Positions 17,322-25,331 of a stretch of 64,000 bases of DNA are shown here, in pieces (the first letter of the stretch is position 1; each line of letters opens with the position of its first letter). A program made the position numbers and the translations under genes. The stretch covers positions 228,281-292,280 of the forward strand of contig CAYPQF010000034.1 in assembly GCA_964412815.1 (NCBI GenBank), read 5' to 3'. Under the pieces are notes generated by a model. That model was given only the letters and a program-made list of their open reading frames with translations, did no database searches and was not told where the DNA came from. The DNA is from JAOAFZ01 sp964412815 (GTDB lineage: Bacteria > Patescibacteriota > Microgenomatia > UBA1406 > GWC2-37-13).

Positions 17322-17567
17322 ATGGAACTGAACGTCACTCCTGAAATTCTGCAGGTGATGGTAGATGCAGCATATCAGGAGTTTGTTTCCCTAGGTCGAA
17401 TCCACCCACAGGAAACGTGTGATATAGAGGCAGTGGTAGATGCAGCGGCACAGCAGATCATCATCACTTTCTCTATGAAGAAGTCGCGTTTCCGTAAAAA
17501 GCCCACGCGGTGTTCCGCAGTTATCAACTTCGATCCGGAGGGCGGTGGTCCCGTTGCTGCCGCATGA
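17322..17567 (+). CDS. small orphan protein
   Basis: 81 residues, unrecognised. The start is supported by a Shine-Dalgarno-like GTGAGGTAG just before ATG 17322, which is unusual in this window. The sequence has an N-terminal helix-like stretch (PEILQVMVDAAYQEF), a middle acidic part, a basic patch (KKSRFRKKP) and a Gly-Pro-Ala tail. There is no signal peptide or membrane segment. A stable GC hairpin without a T-run starts at its stop codon. It shares its GC-rich composition, Shine-Dalgarno start and terminal hairpin with the small genes at 9.8-10.7 kb and 52.6-53.3 kb, which may belong to the same acquired class. No function is proposed. Confidence 0.55.
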   Translation: MELNVTPEILQVMVDAAYQEFVSLGRIHPQETCDIEAVVDAAAQQIIITFSMKKSRFRKKPTRCSAVINFDPEGGGPVAAA

Positions 17568-17591
17568 AGGAGTCTGCCTGCACCTTCATGC
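17562..17591 (+). terminator. hairpin at the stop codon of the small orphan gene
   Basis: Nine-base stem GCATGAAGG / CCTTCATGC around a 12-base loop, overlapping the TGA. No T-run follows directly; T-rich sequence starts about 25 bases further on. Confidence 0.5.
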
Positions 17592-17725
17592 CACTACTGA
17601 ACACTCCTTAATTTGTCTTTTTTCTTCTCTTCACCTTTTTTTTCAACCAGAAGTACCGACTGACTACGTAAGAAATTGAGCCGATCCAGCTATCTACGTG
17701 TGCTTTCATTTGCATTTCAAAATAC

Positions 17726-17751
17726 ATATGTAATACTTATATATTACATAT
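17726..17751. promoter_or_regulatory. perfect AT-rich inverted repeat upstream of the glycosyltransferase
   Basis: Ten-base arms ATATGTAATA and TATTACATAT separated by six bases, about 35 bases before ATG 17786. Its position fits an operator or promoter element. The surrounding 200 bases are very AT-rich and hold no gene. Confidence 0.45.
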
Positions 17752-17785
17752 TCTATACATATAAAAAATAAACTGCAATGCTCAA

Positions 17786-19339
17786 ATGAGTACTGATGTA
17801 CGTTCACCATCACCGGTCTGGGTTGATCGCTTGTATATCATATGGACAATTGTTTTTATTGTAGCCTTAATCATCTGTCTGGGGTTGGGCTATGCGTTTC
17901 AACTCACCTTTGGAAACCTCTGGTTTATTCCCGTAACGGTGTACGGACTTACGATGATGATGCATCTTTTCCTCCAGTTTATTTTTGCTTTTCGTAATTA
18001 TCAGATTATCTCCGCGATTCAAGACAAACCCGTGCAATTGAAAATCGGCATACAGGTTGTAGGACATCAGGAAGAGCGGACACTCTTTGAAAATTCGTTG
18101 CTCTCGCTCAAACGGATTGCGCTGGACCACCATCGTGACTTGATTGTAGTGGTGGATGGAAACGAAGAAGCAGACCGGTATATGAGTGACATCTTTAGAG
18201 GTGTGTTTAATGGTATGAGTGAGATTCGGACTATTCCCTACGTGCTGGCTGAGCTGAGTGCGGAAGAGCGTGTACAACGGTTACAGGAACTGCGCTCTGA
18301 TAAACAGTTTATCTGTCTGCTGCAACCAAAACGGGGAAAGCGAGAAGCACTGTATACCGCGTTTCAGATGCATATTGACCGGGGAGCAGATGCCGTCTTT
18401 ACGACCGATTCTGACACACGGGTAGAGCCTGATGCAATCGAAAAAATGGCACAGTTACTGAAAGATCCGGGAATTGGAGCGGTAACCGGAAATGTTGCGA
18501 TTGATAATATTCATAACTGGTTATCATTTTTAAGTTCACTCAGATACTGGTTTGCGTTTAATCTCGAACGGGCGGCACAATCTTATTTTGGTGTTGTTTC
18601 ATGTGTTTCCGGGCCGTTGGGGCTGTATCGGAGAGAAGTGCTGCAAAAAATCCTGGACCCCTGGGTACACCAGACTTTTTTGAACCAACGCTGCACCTAT
18701 GGTGATGACCGGCATCTTACAAACCGGGTTCTGGAGGTGGGTAAGAAAGTAGTGTTTACTCCCTATGCTACCTGTAAGACAGAGACACCGACTCAGTACC
18801 GGCGCTGGCTGCTTCAGCAGACACGCTGGTCCAAATCCTATTACCGGGAGTTCCTGCTTAATGCACAGTGGTTTCATAAACATCCGCTCTGGCTGGCATA
18901 TGATCTGGTATACCAGGCGCTGTATCCGTTTTTTCTCCTGTTTAGTATCGGATTACAAATAGGATTATATCTGCAATATAGCTCACTGTTTTTCCTGAAA
19001 GTATGGATCGCTACTATTTTACTGGGTGGATTCTTGCGAGTACTGTTTTCGTTTATCTTTACCCGTGATCTGCAGTTTATCTTTTTTATGTTCTATGGTT
19101 TTTTGTATATCTTTGGTCTTCTGCCATCCAAGTTATTTGCGGTCGCGACATTGTGGGATGTACAGTGGGGGACATCTCCACGTAAACACATCGCGATGAG
19201 TCTGCCATGGAATCAATTTCTGGTAATTTACGTATTGCTCTATCAGATTATCAGGAAAAACTTACTACCATATCGGCGTGAAATTCAAAACCGGTATGAT
19301 CTTGATTATGCCTATGTCTTCGAAGAACAATCTCCTTAA
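17786..19339 (+). CDS. membrane family-2 glycosyltransferase (hyaluronan/cellulose synthase-like)
   Basis: 517 residues. Two N-terminal transmembrane helices (about 18-40 and 45-70) precede a cytoplasmic GT-A domain with the processive synthase motifs: VVVDGNE (first Asp), TDSDTRVE (DxD), YGDDRHL (the catalytic-base region) and QQTRW (product-binding QxxRW). At least four more hydrophobic helices fill residues 365-495. This is the layout of hyaluronan, chitin and cellulose synthases, which polymerise a nucleotide-sugar and export the chain. The sugar is unknown. The stop codon overlaps by 4 bases the end of the convergent S74 fibre gene, placing polysaccharide synthesis next to surface proteins. 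The start lacks a Shine-Dalgarno sequence. Confidence 0.88.
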   Translation: MSTDVRSPSPVWVDRLYIIWTIVFIVALIICLGLGYAFQLTFGNLWFIPVTVYGLTMMMHLFLQFIFAFRNYQIISAIQDKPVQLKIGIQVVGHQEERTLFENSLLSLKRIALDHHRDLIVVVDGNEEADRYMSDIFRGVFNGMSEIRTIPYVLAELSAEERVQRLQELRSDKQFICLLQPKRGKREALYTAFQMHIDRGADAVFTTDSDTRVEPDAIEKMAQLLKDPGIGAVTGNVAIDNIHNWLSFLSSLRYWFAFNLERAAQSYFGVVSCVSGPLGLYRREVLQKILDPWVHQTFLNQRCTYGDDRHLTNRVLEVGKKVVFTPYATCKTETPTQYRRWLLQQTRWSKSYYREFLLNAQWFHKHPLWLAYDLVYQALYPFFLLFSIGLQIGLYLQYSSLFFLKVWIATILLGGFLRVLFSFIFTRDLQFIFFMFYGFLYIFGLLPSKLFAVATLWDVQWGTSPRKHIAMSLPWNQFLVIYVLLYQIIRKNLLPYRREIQNRYDLDYAYVFEEQSP

Positions 19340-21912
19340 TCCATCACAATCCAGTCAATCGCCGCGTCCGAGGGGGGACTGTCAGAAAACTCAACCGTAA
19401 ATCCTTCCGCAGACTTTGATCGTACGGCAACCTGTGTCAACCATGAAGGAGTAACCGAGACTGCGTATTCCAGAGTTGGATGGGGTTTAGGAAAACGAAT
19501 CTCTATTTGTTTTATATTGGTATCTACTTTGACATTTATCCCTCGAACCATCTCGTTTCCTTTAAGTATGCCTTCTTTTATCGAAAGTGTTCCGTCTGTA
19601 CCAATTTCGATGCTACCGCCGGCCATCCGAATCGGGGCCGTTCTTCCGGACTGCAAGTGGAGTGCGCCGGAAAGCGTATTGAGCGTTGCTTCTCCGGTGT
19701 CAGTAAAGCCTTCTAGTACCAATATGCCGGCTGTCAGGGTTCCCGTCAATCCAGCGTTATGCAGATTGGCATTGTCACTCACTATCAACGTTTCGAGTGC
19801 GGCGGCGTTACTGGCAGTCAGCGTTTGAGCCGTCTCCGTGAGTGCCGCAGCTATACGAGCGGTAGCCAGCTCGTCATGCAGCGATGACAGCTCTGCTGAG
19901 AACGAAGCAATCGATGCCGCCAGTGTGGCAGTTTGAGCGTCTTCCGGGGGAGTGGCAAGCGCATTGATTCGTTGTTGCAGACTGGAAACTGCGGTCTGAA
20001 CCGCTTCGAGTTGTAACCGGGTGGATGATTCTGTCTTTGAGAGACGGTCTACCGATTGCTGTTGTTGCTGGATCGAGCGGGTAAGCAGTGCAGACATGTG
20101 GCCATACGACAGACTATAATCTCCTTCGGTTCCGTAGACCAGTTCGGGGATTACTGCCTGTACTTCCTGGGCTATAAATCCGATGTCGCGGCTGCCATTC
20201 GAGAGCCAGCTATAGCTTACCGGGTTAAGCTGGAGCAGATCTTCAAGACCGTACTCAAGCGGCAGGATATTCGTTTTTTTGGTCCGGTCAGAGGTATCCG
20301 TCCAGATACCTGTCGAGGTCAGCCGTGCTCCTGAATCGTCACGGATACTGTCACTGCCTCCGTTGTTTTGAATAAACAACGCATTAGTGGATGAAACAGT
20401 AATCTGGAGTTTTCCCGCAGGAGTTGAAGTTCCTATACCAATCCGGTCAGTTGCAGCATCGGAATAGAAAAGGGACGAGTCTAAGCCACCTTTAATCCTG
20501 ACTGATCCAGTAGAAAGTGAACGTTCGTTAAAAACTGCTCCACCATCTTTGGTGATATAGGCAAGTGCGCTTTCAGAGCTATCCCACCATTCCTGTAAAT
20601 TTGCGACCTGTGCCGGGGATGATTTTATACTCAGTAAGACTTGATTTCGGTTGTTGTTTTCACTTCCGATCAGTAAGCCTCCGTTTGTGTTAATTCTTCT
20701 TCTCAGATACGTATCCATTCCTGCATTTCCAGGTCCCCATATTGTTTTGCCGTTTGCAAGAATCCGTACTCTACGAATCTGTTCTCCCGCTATTCCCCCT
20801 CCAAAAATTGTTGAATCAGGTCCGCCACTTGCCATATTAAAAAACTCATTTCCGTGATGACGATTAAAGCCACTCGCATAACCTTCGACAACTCTATTTG
20901 ACAACTTTAGTATCGCTTGAGAACCGGTGTTTCCAACGGTACTTAAATCAATCATTGAGTTCAAGCCGTTCATCGTAAGTTTATTATTGAAAACTACCGG
21001 GGCAGATGCAGACAGAGTATTACTAATGGTCACCGGTCCATTTAAGAGGAGAGACCCGGTAACGGTATCACCCGTCCGCTTGACCCAGATATCGCCGGAA
21101 CCACCCGCCGTTAATCCCAGTTGTTCGCGGGCGTCAGCCACGGTTGTTGCCCCAGTACCTCCTTTTGAGACGGGTACAGTGCCAGCGAGGGCAGCAATCG
21201 GCAGGGCTGCCGGATTGACGCCAAGCTTATTCTCAGAAACAGTTAGTGTAGTATCCAGCGCAAGCTGTTGCAAGATAAACTCGTTAGTGACGGGTTCCGG
21301 CAGGAGTGGGGTTACCTGTTCTGCTACCCAGTTCTCAGACACGGCGAGTGCTGTATCCTGCAATACCAGTGACTGATTATCTATGGCAGCACGGAACTCT
21401 GACCCACTCAGTTCAAGGCCCGGACCAGCAGTATAGCTGGCAGGTGGATCAACTTGCGTCGGAACACGCTGGTGATATGTTGCGGCGATAAAAATTTTAT
21501 TATTTTTGGTGCTGATAGAGATATGTTCACCAGCAACCAGCAACGATTGCACATAGTTCCGGACATACTCATCGGCGTAATATCGATTGGAGGTACCTTC
21601 TGTAAGATCATCAGTCGTATATGAACTTAAATTCAGCTGCGGGGGAGCGGGTGGAACTGCCGGTTGAGATGTCACAATCAGAGCGCCCATTTTATCGGGA
21701 ACATCCTCTCTATACCGTACTGTCTCGCTTTGAATATCTGTCTCATGGTCAGAGGCAAAGACATCGGTAATAGTTCCTTTTTGATTAATGTATTTTTGTG
21801 AAGGAGTGGAAGGATTATTTTTTGGATTGTTACGACTTGCTAAGACAACGCTTGCAATAGAAGATGTGATAAAAAAACTGAGTATTCCTGTTAATATCAA
21901 TTTTTTATACAT
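19336..21912 (-). CDS. intact S74-type surface fibre protein
   Basis: 858 residues in one open frame, so the only unbroken fibre gene here. Residues 1-26 are a signal peptide ending VLAS. Then come a linker, a DDLTEGTSNRYYADEYV unit like those in the 32-36 kb repeats, a central domain that is not of the GIGT type, one GIGTSTPAGKL unit, and a peptidase S74 domain at about residues 545-650. The Ser-Lys pair is present in TSDRTKKTN (Ser, Lys five residues on), followed by IGFIAQEVQAVIPELV. A coiled coil and a C-terminal beta module ending IDWIVMD follow. The mature protein is expected outside the cell as a trimeric fibre with the chaperone cut off. It is convergent with the glycosyltransferase. 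Confidence 0.85.
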   Translation of the reverse strand: MYKKLILTGILSFFITSSIASVVLASRNNPKNNPSTPSQKYINQKGTITDVFASDHETDIQSETVRYREDVPDKMGALIVTSQPAVPPAPPQLNLSSYTTDDLTEGTSNRYYADEYVRNYVQSLLVAGEHISISTKNNKIFIAATYHQRVPTQVDPPASYTAGPGLELSGSEFRAAIDNQSLVLQDTALAVSENWVAEQVTPLLPEPVTNEFILQQLALDTTLTVSENKLGVNPAALPIAALAGTVPVSKGGTGATTVADAREQLGLTAGGSGDIWVKRTGDTVTGSLLLNGPVTISNTLSASAPVVFNNKLTMNGLNSMIDLSTVGNTGSQAILKLSNRVVEGYASGFNRHHGNEFFNMASGGPDSTIFGGGIAGEQIRRVRILANGKTIWGPGNAGMDTYLRRRINTNGGLLIGSENNNRNQVLLSIKSSPAQVANLQEWWDSSESALAYITKDGGAVFNERSLSTGSVRIKGGLDSSLFYSDAATDRIGIGTSTPAGKLQITVSSTNALFIQNNGGSDSIRDDSGARLTSTGIWTDTSDRTKKTNILPLEYGLEDLLQLNPVSYSWLSNGSRDIGFIAQEVQAVIPELVYGTEGDYSLSYGHMSALLTRSIQQQQQSVDRLSKTESSTRLQLEAVQTAVSSLQQRINALATPPEDAQTATLAASIASFSAELSSLHDELATARIAAALTETAQTLTASNAAALETLIVSDNANLHNAGLTGTLTAGILVLEGFTDTGEATLNTLSGALHLQSGRTAPIRMAGGSIEIGTDGTLSIKEGILKGNEMVRGINVKVDTNIKQIEIRFPKPHPTLEYAVSVTPSWLTQVAVRSKSAEGFTVEFSDSPPSDAAIDWIVMD

Positions 21913-22121
21913 TGGCGGTATAAGGGTAATAAACTGATAGGACAGTGATTATCTCGTCGTACAAGAAAAGTTCGTTTTTACATATTGTATGCATATCGAA
22001 TACACATTATATATGTAGTCAAAATTATATTGCAATACGTAAAGATATATGACGCAGTATTTTGGGAGAAAAAAAATGAACAAAAAGATAAGATTATCTA
22101 AATATGTAAGCCTGAGTGTTG

Positions 22122-22127
22122 TAGAAT
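22122..22127 (+). promoter_or_regulatory. -10 box of a leaderless promoter for a small membrane protein
   Basis: TAGAAT ends 7 bases before ATG 22135, matching the leaderless layout of the core genes and supporting this short frame as a real gene. The 200 bases between it and the fibre gene are AT-rich and otherwise empty. Confidence 0.4.
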
Positions 22128-22134
22128 AACATGT

Positions 22135-22305
22135 ATGAACCCGGTTTTCTCAAAAGAGTTTTTCGAAGAACTTCGTTCACGGCTGTTGAACACGTATCGT
22201 ACCGCTGAGCAAAGCGCGGTACTGGGAGTGCTTATTTTTATCGGCGTCCTGATTCTGGTCCTGATTCAGCAAATTCTCCTCATTCTTATATACCCCTTCC
22301 GATGA
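22135..22305 (+). CDS. 56-residue single-pass membrane protein
   Basis: A short frame of 56 residues. The N-terminal 28 residues are charged and helical (KEFFEELRSRLLNTYRTAEQ). They are followed by one strongly hydrophobic helix of about 24 residues (LGVLIFIGVLILVLIQQ and on) and a short C-terminal tail YPFR. This is the pattern of a cytoplasmic helix anchored by a C-terminal transmembrane segment. A TAGAAT box sits 7 bases upstream, as in other leaderless genes. It lies upstream of the M16 peptidase gene on the same strand. An overlapping antisense frame at 22177-22389 looks like a shadow. Function unknown. Confidence 0.5.
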   Translation: MNPVFSKEFFEELRSRLLNTYRTAEQSAVLGVLIFIGVLILVLIQQILLILIYPFR

Positions 22306-22384
22306 GTTTGCCGTTGCGGTATGTGTTTCAGGCAGAGAGAAGACAGCTCCTTCCTTCTTCGTTGTGATTCGAGGATACGTATAG

Positions 22385-22390
22385 TACAAT
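22385..22390 (+). promoter_or_regulatory. -10 box for the M16 peptidase operon
   Basis: TACAAT ends 7 bases before ATG 22398; leaderless layout. Confidence 0.5.
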
Positions 22391-22397
22391 AAACCGC

Positions 22398-23681
22398 ATG
22401 CAACCTACTATTAAAACACTTCACAATGGACTTCGGGTTGTGATCCAGGACACAAAATCCTTTCCGTCATTTACCGCATTGTTGCTGGTAGGTGCAGGTT
22501 CTCGATTTGAGACAGAGAGCAACAACGGGATTGCCCACTTTTTTGAGCATATGGCCTTCAAGGGAAGTAAAAACTACCCTGATTCGCTCACGATTTCTTC
22601 GACAATTGAAGGGCTGGGCGGTGTGTTTAATGCATTTACTGACAAAGATCATACCGGATACTGGATTAAGGCACCGGTGCGACATGTGGAACGGGTCCTG
22701 GACGTCGTTTCTGAGATGATTCTGTCTCCCACTCTGGATCCGGAAGAGATTGAACGGGAAAAAGGAGTAATCATCGAAGAGATGAATATGTACGAGGACA
22801 TGCCTTCACGCAAAGTCGGAGACCTGTTCGAAGAGCTACTCTATGCCGGATCACCCCTAGGCTATGATATTATCGGTACGAAGGAAACGGTAACTAGTGC
22901 TACCAGGCAGACATTCCTGGACTATTTTGCAGAACGGTACGTGCCGACAAATGCGGTACTGGTTCTGGCAGGAGGCTTTGAGGGACAGTTTCGTGAAGAA
23001 GACTTGATTGCTCTGGCGGAACAAAAGTTTGGTCACTGGCAGCAGGGAACTGCTTCTGATGTAGTCACTGTTACCGATATGCAGGAGAAACCGCGTAAAA
23101 ATATACAATATAAAAAAACGGAACAGGCACATTTTTGTGTGGGATTCCGTACCTTTCCGTTCCACGATAAACGACGGTACGCACTCTCAGTTCTGAGTAC
23201 TATTCTTGGTGGTGGTATGTCATCCCGTCTGTTTATCAATGTTCGTGAACGTCGCGGATTGTGCTATTACATTTCAACCGGTCGTGAATTTTACACCGAT
23301 GTCGGAAACATCGTCACTCAGGCAGGTGTTGCGATCCAGAAAGAAAAAGTCCAGGAAGCGCTCAATGTAACTCTTGAACAGTACTCAACCATGAAAACCG
23401 GTGACATCACTTCACAAGAGATGCAGCGGGCAAAAGAGATGATGAAAGGACGAATGGTACTGTCACTGGAAGACTCTCATTCGGTTGCATCGTTCTTTGG
23501 CAGTCGATTGCTGCTCGAAAACGAGATCATCATGCCTGCAGAAGTTACCCGCAGAATAGACGCGGTCACCATCGACGATGTGGTAGCTGTTGCTACTGAT
23601 TGTTTCCGGCCGGAACGTCTTAACTTTACTATTATCGGACCCTTCGAGAAAAACGATATTCAATTAGAGTACAATAAGTAA
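22398..23681 (+). CDS. M16 family zinc peptidase
   Basis: 427 residues, one M16 unit of the processing-peptidase type. The inverted zinc motif HxxEH is seen as AHFFEHMAFKG near residue 50, and the third ligand Glu about 76 residues later in KGVIIEEMNMYED. The C-terminal half has the usual R..Y motif region (RRGLCYYIST). Homologues cleave short or unfolded peptides and may process secreted proteins; the substrate is unknown. The stop codon TAA is immediately followed by the ATG of the prepilin peptidase (no gap), so the two are translated from one mRNA. A leaderless promoter lies upstream. Confidence 0.9.
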   Translation: MQPTIKTLHNGLRVVIQDTKSFPSFTALLLVGAGSRFETESNNGIAHFFEHMAFKGSKNYPDSLTISSTIEGLGGVFNAFTDKDHTGYWIKAPVRHVERVLDVVSEMILSPTLDPEEIEREKGVIIEEMNMYEDMPSRKVGDLFEELLYAGSPLGYDIIGTKETVTSATRQTFLDYFAERYVPTNAVLVLAGGFEGQFREEDLIALAEQKFGHWQQGTASDVVTVTDMQEKPRKNIQYKKTEQAHFCVGFRTFPFHDKRRYALSVLSTILGGGMSSRLFINVRERRGLCYYISTGREFYTDVGNIVTQAGVAIQKEKVQEALNVTLEQYSTMKTGDITSQEMQRAKEMMKGRMVLSLEDSHSVASFFGSRLLLENEIIMPAEVTRRIDAVTIDDVVAVATDCFRPERLNFTIIGPFEKNDIQLEYNK

Positions 23682-24527
23682 ATGGATCCTCTGACAGTGG
23701 CGGTATATGTCATTCTCTTCGTAACAGGACTCTGTATGGGGTCATTTTTGAATGTGCTTGCAGATAGATTATCAAACGATATACCGATTACCGGCAGGTC
23801 CCGCTGTGATACCTGTAAAAAGCAGTTAACCTGGCGAGAACTGATTCCGGTGGTTTCCTACTTCTTACAAGGAGGAGCATGCAAAAACTGTAAAACCAAA
23901 TTATCCTGGTACTATCCCTTTAGTGAGTTTCTCACCGGATCTCTCTACGTTGCGGTCTGGCACTTTTTTCCAGTATCTTTTTTTCGCGAACAGTTTCCCA
24001 ATCTTACCAACATCTTTTACGAAGGCAGTGCGTACTCCGCCGATGTGCTTCTGGTAAAAGCTCTGGTACTGGCTATTATTTCCTGCTTTATCGTAATTTA
24101 TATAGCAGACATGAAGTACTTTATTATCCCTGATGAAATTCAGGTTGCGATTGCTGTTTTTACCGGGTTGTTATTTTTTGTAGGTGATATCCAATGGGTG
24201 TTTATTGGTGAACGGGTACTCGCTGCACTGGTAGTGATGCTCCCTATGCTGGCAGTATTTGTAGTTACCCGGGGAATGGGTATGGGGTTTGGTGATGTCA
24301 AGCTGGCCGCGAACTTCGGGTTATTATTGGGAGTTAAGTTCGGTCTGGTTGCGCTGTACTGGTCATTTATGGCAGGTACTGCGGTTGGAGTCGTATTGCT
24401 GGCACTGAGAAAAAAAGGTGTACGCAGTAAGGTGCCGTTTGGGCCATTTATGCTGTTTGGTGCAATAATCACGGTCGTGTACTATGAGAAACTTGCTTAC
24501 TTTTTGCGCTACTACTACAATCTGTAA
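23682..24527 (+). CDS. prepilin leader peptidase / N-methyltransferase (A24)
   Basis: 281 residues, a multi-pass membrane enzyme that cuts type IV prepilin leaders and methylates the new N-terminus. The N-terminal zinc-binding cytoplasmic loop has two CxxC pairs (CDTCKKQ and CKNCKTK), which the long bifunctional form needs. The two catalytic aspartates are visible in IADMKYFIIPDE and in the GxGD-type motif GMGFGDVKLA. About seven to eight hydrophobic helices follow the usual pattern. The ATG abuts the stop of the M16 peptidase. Its presence implies a type IV pilus or related system elsewhere in the genome, as no pilin gene is seen in this window. Confidence 0.92.
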   Translation: MDPLTVAVYVILFVTGLCMGSFLNVLADRLSNDIPITGRSRCDTCKKQLTWRELIPVVSYFLQGGACKNCKTKLSWYYPFSEFLTGSLYVAVWHFFPVSFFREQFPNLTNIFYEGSAYSADVLLVKALVLAIISCFIVIYIADMKYFIIPDEIQVAIAVFTGLLFFVGDIQWVFIGERVLAALVVMLPMLAVFVVTRGMGMGFGDVKLAANFGLLLGVKFGLVALYWSFMAGTAVGVVLLALRKKGVRSKVPFGPFMLFGAIITVVYYEKLAYFLRYYYNL

Positions 24528-24561
24528 CAGATTCGATTTCAGTATCAAAAAACTCACGTGG

Positions 24562-24567
24562 TATAAT
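24562..24567 (+). promoter_or_regulatory. -10 box for ndk
   Basis: TATAAT about 32 bases before ATG 24600, giving a leader of about 26 bases with no Shine-Dalgarno sequence. Confidence 0.5.
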
Positions 24568-24599
24568 GATGGTCTATTATTAATTCACGATGTAGTCTT

Positions 24600-25178
24600 A
24601 TGGAACAGACATTAATCATCTTTAAGCCGGACGCAGTTCAGCGCGGTGTTATGGGAGAAATCCTGACCCGTTTTGAAAAGGTCGGACTCAAGGTTGTGGC
24701 AGCTCGCATGACCATGGTTACCAACGATCTTGCTGCAAAGCATTATCCGGTTACCCGCGAAGAATTCTTGCGCGGAATGGGGGAGAAGACCCTCGAAAAT
24801 TATCAAAAGTATGGTATCGACGCAAAGGAACGCCACGGTACTGAGGATACTCTCGAGATCGGTAAAATGATTCGCGAGTGGCTGATTCAGTATATGCAGG
24901 AGTCACCAGTACTGGCAATGGTTCTGGAAGGGCCTCATTCAGTTGAACTGGTTCGTAAGATGCTGGGTCACACCCTGCCCTTGCTGGCAAATCCGGGCAC
25001 CATTCGTGGTGACTTTGCCTATGACTCATCTTACCTTGCCAATCGTGATGCACGTGCAATCAAGAACCTGCTGCATGCATCCGGAAATGTTGAGGAAGCA
25101 GAGTACGAGATTCCTCTCTGGTTTAGTAAAGAGGAGATCTACTCGTATGAACGCGTAGAAGAAAAGGTTATGAAATAA
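24600..25178 (+). CDS. ndk: nucleoside diphosphate kinase with internal insertion
   Basis: 192 residues; transfers the gamma phosphate between nucleoside tri- and diphosphates. The N-terminus (TLIIFKPDAVQRGVMGEIL) and the active-site region, with the phospho-acceptor His in NLLHASGNVEEAEYEI, are both clear. Common bacterial Ndk is about 140-150 residues. The extra 40 or so residues fall mainly between about 55 and 100 (GMGEKTLENYQKYG and on). Longer Ndk variants with an insertion here are known from archaea and CPR bacteria. The gene stands alone, with its own TATAAT box and a strong terminator downstream. Confidence 0.93.
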   Translation: MEQTLIIFKPDAVQRGVMGEILTRFEKVGLKVVAARMTMVTNDLAAKHYPVTREEFLRGMGEKTLENYQKYGIDAKERHGTEDTLEIGKMIREWLIQYMQESPVLAMVLEGPHSVELVRKMLGHTLPLLANPGTIRGDFAYDSSYLANRDARAIKNLLHASGNVEEAEYEIPLWFSKEEIYSYERVEEKVMK

Positions 25179-25213
25179 CTCTTTCGTTCGCTATTGCGAA
25201 TCAAAGCTAAAAA

Positions 25214-25236
25214 CCCCGCCTTGAGCGGGGTTTTTT
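25214..25236. terminator. strong intrinsic terminator between ndk and the fibre locus
   Basis: Stem CCCCGC / GCGGGG with loop CTTGA, followed by six T on the plus strand and preceded by five A, so it can end transcription from both sides (ndk and the minus-strand fibre locus). Confidence 0.9.
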
Positions 25237-25331
25237 AGTAAAAAGGGGTGCGAGTGAAATTCTACTCTCTGCAATATTAAGACAGGAAAAAGAATCTCCA
25301 CAGAAAAAGAACCGTCAGGTGATCCCGCCCA

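Noticed and set aside
22177..22389. 70-residue antisense frame
   Set aside because: Overlaps the better-supported small membrane gene and the M16 promoter; low-complexity ending.
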